Shown in pieces: positions 60,995-64,000 of a stretch of 64,000 bases of DNA. Within the stretch, counting starts at the first letter, position 1, and every line of letters begins with the position of its first letter. Under the pieces are notes generated by a model. It was not told where the DNA came from. It was given only the letters and a program-made list of their open reading frames with translations, and did no database searches. This DNA is from an uncultured Clostridia bacterium (GTDB lineage: Bacteria > Bacillota > Clostridia > Christensenellales > Aristaeellaceae), in contig CALCUD010000125.1 in assembly GCA_937906775.1 (NCBI GenBank), positions 22,311 to 86,310 of the forward strand, given 5' to 3'. Both the position numbers and the translations under genes were made by a program.

Positions 60995-61096
60995 GGCGCT
61001 TATTGTGATACAATACACTTTGACAAGCGCCTTTCTTATGGGTGGGTGTTTCGTCTTTCCCTGTTCGGGTGGTAGCCGAACAGGGATTTTTTTTTT
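60995..61096 (+). ncRNA. Candidate structured non-coding RNA ending in a terminator
   Basis: After the repeat array comes a nested structure: GGCGCTT (60995) pairs with AAGCGCC (61025), enclosing a 6-bp hairpin (61001-61006 with 61010-61015). An 11-bp terminator stem follows (61058-61068 with 61076-61086) and a ten-T run. No open frame lies on the plus strand here, and the terminator points rightward against the flanking genes. A TTGATG/TATTAT pair at 60818-60845 could be its promoter. Confidence 0.45.
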
Positions 61097-61097
61097 G

Positions 61098-61433
61098 TTA
61101 CGGGTTGATTTGAATTCCTTGGGCTTCCTGAAGGATCAATTCCAACTTGGTTTTGAAATTATAAAGCTGATCTGATAAAGTCAGCATTACAGTTCCGGTT
61201 TCTGTCTTCAGGATCAGAAACAAGCCAAACGGAAATTCCTTCTGGATAGATTTGTTGTGAATCGTAATGCTGTTATCTCTGAATTCATCCCGTGTCATGA
61301 TTTCTTCTGAAACAGACTTCTGAAGATAAATCAGATCATCATAGGAAAGTTTGGTCAGATCCAGATCCAGATCAGCAGCAGCTATGCCGGTGATCTGGAT
61401 CAAACACAGCAGAACAATAAGGAACCTTTTCAA
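61098..61433 (-). CDS. Small secreted protein
   Basis: A 111-residue protein with a signal peptide (MKRFLIVLLCLIQITGIAAA then DLDLDL). The mature part begins with a helix LSYDDLIYLQKSVSEEIMTR, a pattern I have seen in short exported proteins of Clostridia and their phages, followed by a beta-rich end. Function is unknown. It overlaps the repressor gene by 4 bp and is cotranscribed with it, so it may be expressed from the integrated state. Confidence 0.7.
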   Translation of the reverse strand: MKRFLIVLLCLIQITGIAAADLDLDLTKLSYDDLIYLQKSVSEEIMTRDEFRDNSITIHNKSIQKEFPFGLFLILKTETGTVMLTLSDQLYNFKTKLELILQEAQGIQINP

Positions 61434-61822
61434 GAATCATCATCCTTTCTATATTTTGAAATTTCTGAAAGATCTTCAAGTTGACTGATTGCCTTTTTAA
61501 TTCCTTCAGCATTCAGATTGTTGTACAGTTCCAGAAGCTTGACGGCATCTGTTCCCCAATGATGCTGGATGGCTTGCAGTAAGGTAACTTCTTCCGCTAC
61601 ACGTTTGACTTTTTCTTCATCGTCATCAAACCCCATCAGAAAACATGGTGAGCATCCAAAGATTTCAGACATGGTTTTGATCGTGGATCGTTTGATGTTT
61701 TCAACCCTTCCTTTTTCATATTTTACAATGGCAGATTTCTGAACACCAAGCTTTTCCCCCAATTCTTCCTGAGTAAGTCCACTGGCTTCCCTTAGATACC
61801 GGATCCTTTCACCCATCGTCAT
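61430..61822 (-). CDS. XRE-family repressor of integrated element
   Basis: A 130-residue cI-like regulator. The HTH occupies residues 5-60 (RIRYLREASGLTQEELGEKL, VQKSAIVKYEKGRVENIKRS). The C-terminal part is helical, without a LexA-type peptidase, so induction by self-cleavage is unlikely. It is transcribed leftward from a divergent promoter region with two inverted repeats. GGGGG lies nine bases before ATG. It is the probable lysogeny-type regulator. Confidence 0.85.
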   Translation of the reverse strand: MTMGERIRYLREASGLTQEELGEKLGVQKSAIVKYEKGRVENIKRSTIKTMSEIFGCSPCFLMGFDDDEEKVKRVAEEVTLLQAIQHHWGTDAVKLLELYNNLNAEGIKKAISQLEDLSEISKYRKDDDS

Positions 61823-61859
61823 TACTTCATTCCCCCTTCAAAATTGGTGTGTATAAATG

Positions 61860-61888
61860 ATTATACCCTTTTCAAGATACTTTTTCAA
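61860..61888 (-). promoter_or_regulatory. Repressor promoter
   Basis: On the minus strand, TTGAAA (complement of 61883-61888) and TATAAT (complement of 61860-61865) with 17-bp spacer. A 9-bp inverted repeat (61877-61885 / 61898-61906) overlaps the -35 box and is a candidate operator. Confidence 0.8.
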
Positions 61889-61927
61889 GAAATTCGCAAA
61901 AAGTATACTAAAAATCTAAATTTCCTG

Positions 61928-61965
61928 TTGACAACTATTAGGACACCGTTTATAATGATGGTGTC
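61928..61965 (+). promoter_or_regulatory. Early promoter of element with operator
   Basis: TTGACA at 61928 and TATAAT at 61951 with a 17-bp spacer; GACACC (61942) and GGTGTC (61960) flank the -10 box as an inverted repeat, well placed for repression by the divergent XRE protein. Confidence 0.82.
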
Positions 61966-61991
61966 TTAAAAAGACATCCACCCATTACCCA

Positions 61992-62020
61992 GTTCCCCGG
62001 ATCTACCACATCCGGGGAAC
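61992..62020 (+). other. Leader hairpin of early operon
   Basis: An 11-bp perfect stem (61992-62002 with 62010-62020) and 7-nt loop in the leader, 35 bp before the first start codon. It has no T-run, so it is not a terminator. Confidence 0.55.
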
Positions 62021-62054
62021 ACAGCCCCCAAACAGTGAAAGGACGGTTGTTGAA

Positions 62055-62405
62055 ATGCTAAGTTACAAACAAATCGTGAAGAACATGGTGGAAATGGAAG
62101 TGTCAAACTTCATCGAAAAACACAGTGAAAATGTTTTTCCTACTTTGATTGGTGAAGTTACACTTTCTACCCAAAACAAAGAACTTGGATTACCTACATT
62201 TGAACTTGAAATGAATGTTCCTAACAAGACCAACTTGTTACATCATGATTATTTGATTTCTGGTTATGTCAGTGAATATGGTTCTGTTGTGGTTTGTTCT
62301 GTTTGCTTTGAACGGAAGATTCGTAAAAATGGTGAAAAAGAATTTAAGAAGATCAGAGAATTCATACATGGTGAAGAATTAAAAACCTTCAAATTTGATC
62401 GGTGA
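62055..62405 (+). CDS. Hypothetical early protein of element
   Basis: A 116-residue cytoplasmic protein with no family I recognise. It starts MLSYKQIVKNMVEMEVSNFI and contains alternating strands with two Cys (VVVCSVCFERKI). It is the first gene under the early promoter; AAAGGA precedes ATG. Base use matches the element. Confidence 0.65.
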   Translation: MLSYKQIVKNMVEMEVSNFIEKHSENVFPTLIGEVTLSTQNKELGLPTFELEMNVPNKTNLLHHDYLISGYVSEYGSVVVCSVCFERKIRKNGEKEFKKIREFIHGEELKTFKFDR

Positions 62406-62420
62406 ATGGGGGTATATTTG

Positions 62421-62585
62421 ATGAAAAGGACAAGAACGTACATCTGGGCTTACCTTGACGGAAAGAAACTGGTTGAAGTGATTCAGGCTGCATTGGACAA
62501 CCACATGATGGTTGATGATCTGAAAGCTAAATTGATTGCTGAAAATCCCGGTCACAAAGTCGAATTCAAGGTTATAAAGAAGTAA
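62421..62585 (+). CDS. Small hypothetical protein
   Basis: A 54-residue ORF (MKRTRTYIWAYLDGKKLVEV ... KVIKK) 15 bp after the previous stop and 13 bp before the next start, with GGGGG upstream. The tight spacing and basic composition support a real gene of the early operon. No family recognised. Confidence 0.6.
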   Translation: MKRTRTYIWAYLDGKKLVEVIQAALDNHMMVDDLKAKLIAENPGHKVEFKVIKK

Positions 62586-62598
62586 AGGGGTGCTGAAG

Positions 62599-62922
62599 AT
62601 GTTGAAACTTAAATCTTACCCATATTACAAAAATGAAAAGAGTATTCACGGACATATCATGACCATGGGTCAGCTTCAGCTGCTGATCATTAAGGCTTTC
62701 AAGGAAAAGAAATTATCTGATGATGTTGAAATCCGTTTGGTGGAATGTGATTCCGGTGATGTGTCCATGTACACCATTGACCAATGGATACTTCATGATT
62801 TCAATGAATGCTTCCCTATTCTGGTTTGGGATATTCATATGACCCATATGAATGATACCGGCAAAGAAAGATTGATCATCAATGTATCAGATGATGACAG
62901 CAAGTTTGAAAGTGATGATTGA
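62599..62922 (+). CDS. Hypothetical early protein of element
   Basis: A 107-residue acidic protein (GQLQLLIIKAFKEKKLSDDV, VSDDDSKFESDD end). ATG 62599 lies eight bases after AAAGGGG; an in-frame GTG at 62590 overlaps that site. No domain recognised. It belongs to the early operon of the element. Confidence 0.62.
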   Translation: MLKLKSYPYYKNEKSIHGHIMTMGQLQLLIIKAFKEKKLSDDVEIRLVECDSGDVSMYTIDQWILHDFNECFPILVWDIHMTHMNDTGKERLIINVSDDDSKFESDD

Positions 62923-62923
62923 T

Positions 62924-63058
62924 ATGGCAAAAAGGAAGCAATGTGAATTTTGTGAAATGGAATGTAATATAGCTGAAGACACCGTGGATAATCTTCAGCT
63001 TTCCATTGAAAGTTACCCTTATAACAACTTCATTGGTATTCTGTCATTGGATCGTTGA
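62924..63058 (+). CDS. Small Cys-rich protein, probably C-terminally replaced
   Basis: A 44-residue frame starting one base after the previous stop: MAKRKQCEFCEMECN has a C-x2-C-x3-C knuckle that could bind zinc, followed by IESYPYNNFIGI. The frame overlaps the start of the helicase fragment, and both look cut at about 63,035, so this may be the head of a longer gene joined by deletion to other sequence. Confidence 0.4.
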   Translation: MAKRKQCEFCEMECNIAEDTVDNLQLSIESYPYNNFIGILSLDR

Positions 63059-63746
63059 CAGTGAAAACCCATACAAGAACGTTGACCGGCTGAAAATGAA
63101 GATCCGTGAACATGGTGGTTTCTTCCTGAAGACAGAAGAATGCTTCACTTTACCTGAACAGACTTTCATCCGGATAGATCTTCCGACAACCAAGGAATAC
63201 AGGAAGTTCAGAAAATCCAAGGTGGTTACCGTGAATGACAGAACATTGGTTGGTGATCACATTTTCAAAGAAAGACTGTATGCCCGTCAGCTGTGCGGTC
63301 AGTACAACCCAAAGAAACTGGAAGCTTTCCGGGATCTGTTGGATTCCACCAATGACCGTCTGATTGTCTTCTACAACTTCAATGAAGAACTGGAAGCGCT
63401 GAAAGCGGTTATCAATGATACCGGAAAGCCAATCAGCCTGATGAACGGTACTACCAAAGATCTGACTGCTTATGAAGAACAGTCCGATTCCGTGACACTG
63501 ATCCAGTATCAAGCCGGTGCCATGGGGCTGAACCTTCAGAAAGCAAACAAAATTGTGTATTACACCCTAACTGACAAATCAGAACTGTTTGAACAGTCAA
63601 AAAAGCGGATTCACAGGATTGGACAGAATCAACCATGCTTCTATTACCTTCTGATCTGTGAAAAATCGGTGGAAGAAGTGATGTTGAAAACGCTGGAAGA
63701 AAGAAGGGATTATACGGATGATCTGTTCCGTGAATGCGCTTTTTGA
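63006..63746 (+). pseudogene. SNF2/DEAD-type helicase, C-terminal half only
   Basis: Phage-type helicase C-terminal lobe of up to 246 residues: FYNFNEELEALKAVI, VTLIQYQAGAMGLNLQ, and the motif VI region KKRIHRIGQNQPCFYYLL with its arginine finger. The whole ATPase lobe (Walker A and DEAD box) is missing; family members are near 450 residues. The frame has no ribosome site before its TTG at 63006, and recognisable helicase sequence starts only around CHWIVDSENPYKN. It is therefore a deletion remnant, unless a partner protein supplies the first lobe. Confidence 0.62.
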
Positions 63747-63771
63747 ATAAAAGAAAAGGAGTGAAACGGGA

Positions 63772-64000
63772 ATGAAAAACAAGGTTTGTTCAATGCTTTG
63801 TCCGGTTTTGCATGTGCAGCGCTGCTGCTTCATGTGTGACAAATCATCCGAATGTAAGGAAATCTGTCCGGAAACCAGCAACAGTCTTTGTGAACATCTG
63901 GTGGATGCACCGGAAAACACGGAACAGGAAGCTGAACCCATCCTGAAGGAACTGCATCTGATCATGCAGCAGAAAGCCGAATTGGAATCCAAGGAAAAGG
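63772..64000 (+). CDS. Cys-rich element protein, 3' truncated by window edge
   Basis: The first 76 codons of a gene that runs off the right edge. The N-terminus is Cys-rich (KVCSMLCPVLHVQRCCFMCD, then CKEICPE and CEHL), a likely zinc-binding region. It is followed by an acidic linker and a helix LKELHLIMQQKAELESKEK. Typical of small phage proteins; no firm family. AAGGAG lies upstream. Confidence 0.6.
   Translation, partial: MKNKVCSMLCPVLHVQRCCFMCDKSSECKEICPETSNSLCEHLVDAPENTEQEAEPILKELHLIMQQKAELESKEK

Noticed and set aside
1..64000. tRNA or rRNA genes
   Set aside because: I looked in the intergenic gaps for cloverleaf-like or conserved rRNA sequence and saw none; a covariance scan would be decisive.

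Overview
The window looks like a chromosomal segment of a Gram-positive-type anaerobe, probably an uncultured gut or rumen member of class Clostridia. Reasons: strong AGGAGG-type ribosome binding sites, the rpsF-ssb-rpsR order, teichoic-acid-type export and polymerase genes, J-domain/murA and smc housekeeping genes, no lipid A or outer-membrane genes, and abundant secreted Big2/SH3/LysM proteins. The assignment is by inference; no rRNA gene is present.

Three compositional blocks are visible by eye. (1) Bases 1 to about 18,355 are AT-rich: a surface polysaccharide locus cut by the left edge (ATP-grasp enzyme, GT4, LicD, IspD/TarI-like cytidylyltransferase, SDR, GT52-like transferase, Wzy-like polymerase, Wzx-like flippase, then NeuA-SpsG fusion, NeuB/SpsE and SpsF for a nonulosonic acid, and a GT87 mannosyltransferase-like protein). 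A carbohydrate ABC importer operon ending in a sialidase-like Asp-box protein follows, and the block ends in a beheaded acyltransferase gene. (2) About 18,360 to 59,620 is GC-rich host backbone. It starts with nucleotide-sugar genes (MerR-methyltransferase fusion, HTH-UDP-glucose dehydrogenase fusion, galacturonokinase-like kinase, nucleotidyltransferase, UDP-glucuronate 4-epimerase, rfbC, rfbB, O-antigen-ligase-like protein). Next come a nine-repeat Big2 surface protein and a wall-polymer locus (GT2, MBOAT, SGNH, TagF-like, TagG/TagH-like exporter, GT2). Then two tiny proteins with bacteriocin-type double-glycine leaders fused to SH3 and LysM wall-binding domains, and a DUF1796 protein. Housekeeping genes follow: rpsF-ssb-rpsR, smc, lysA-like, radical SAM, SH3 protein, murA-J-domain, a short AlaS, Nudix, a secreted orphan and a DEAD-box helicase. 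(3) About 59,630 to the right edge is an AT-rich integrated element: tyrosine integrase, a mirror-symmetric iteron-like array, a candidate non-coding RNA, a repressor with divergent promoters, and small early genes including a truncated helicase.

Together the first 40 kb form one cell-surface glycan region: precursor synthesis (nonulosonate, UDP-uronates, dTDP-6-deoxysugars, CDP-alditol), glycosyl transfer, flipping/polymerisation, and a second ABC-exported, possibly O-acylated, phosphate-containing polymer. The most unusual item is the pair of double-glycine-leader SH3 and LysM proteins. Other points worth a look are the perfect MerR-type promoter before rfbC, the DNA-binding-domain/UDP-glucose dehydrogenase fusion with a palindrome in its leader, and the symmetric TACTACACTT array.
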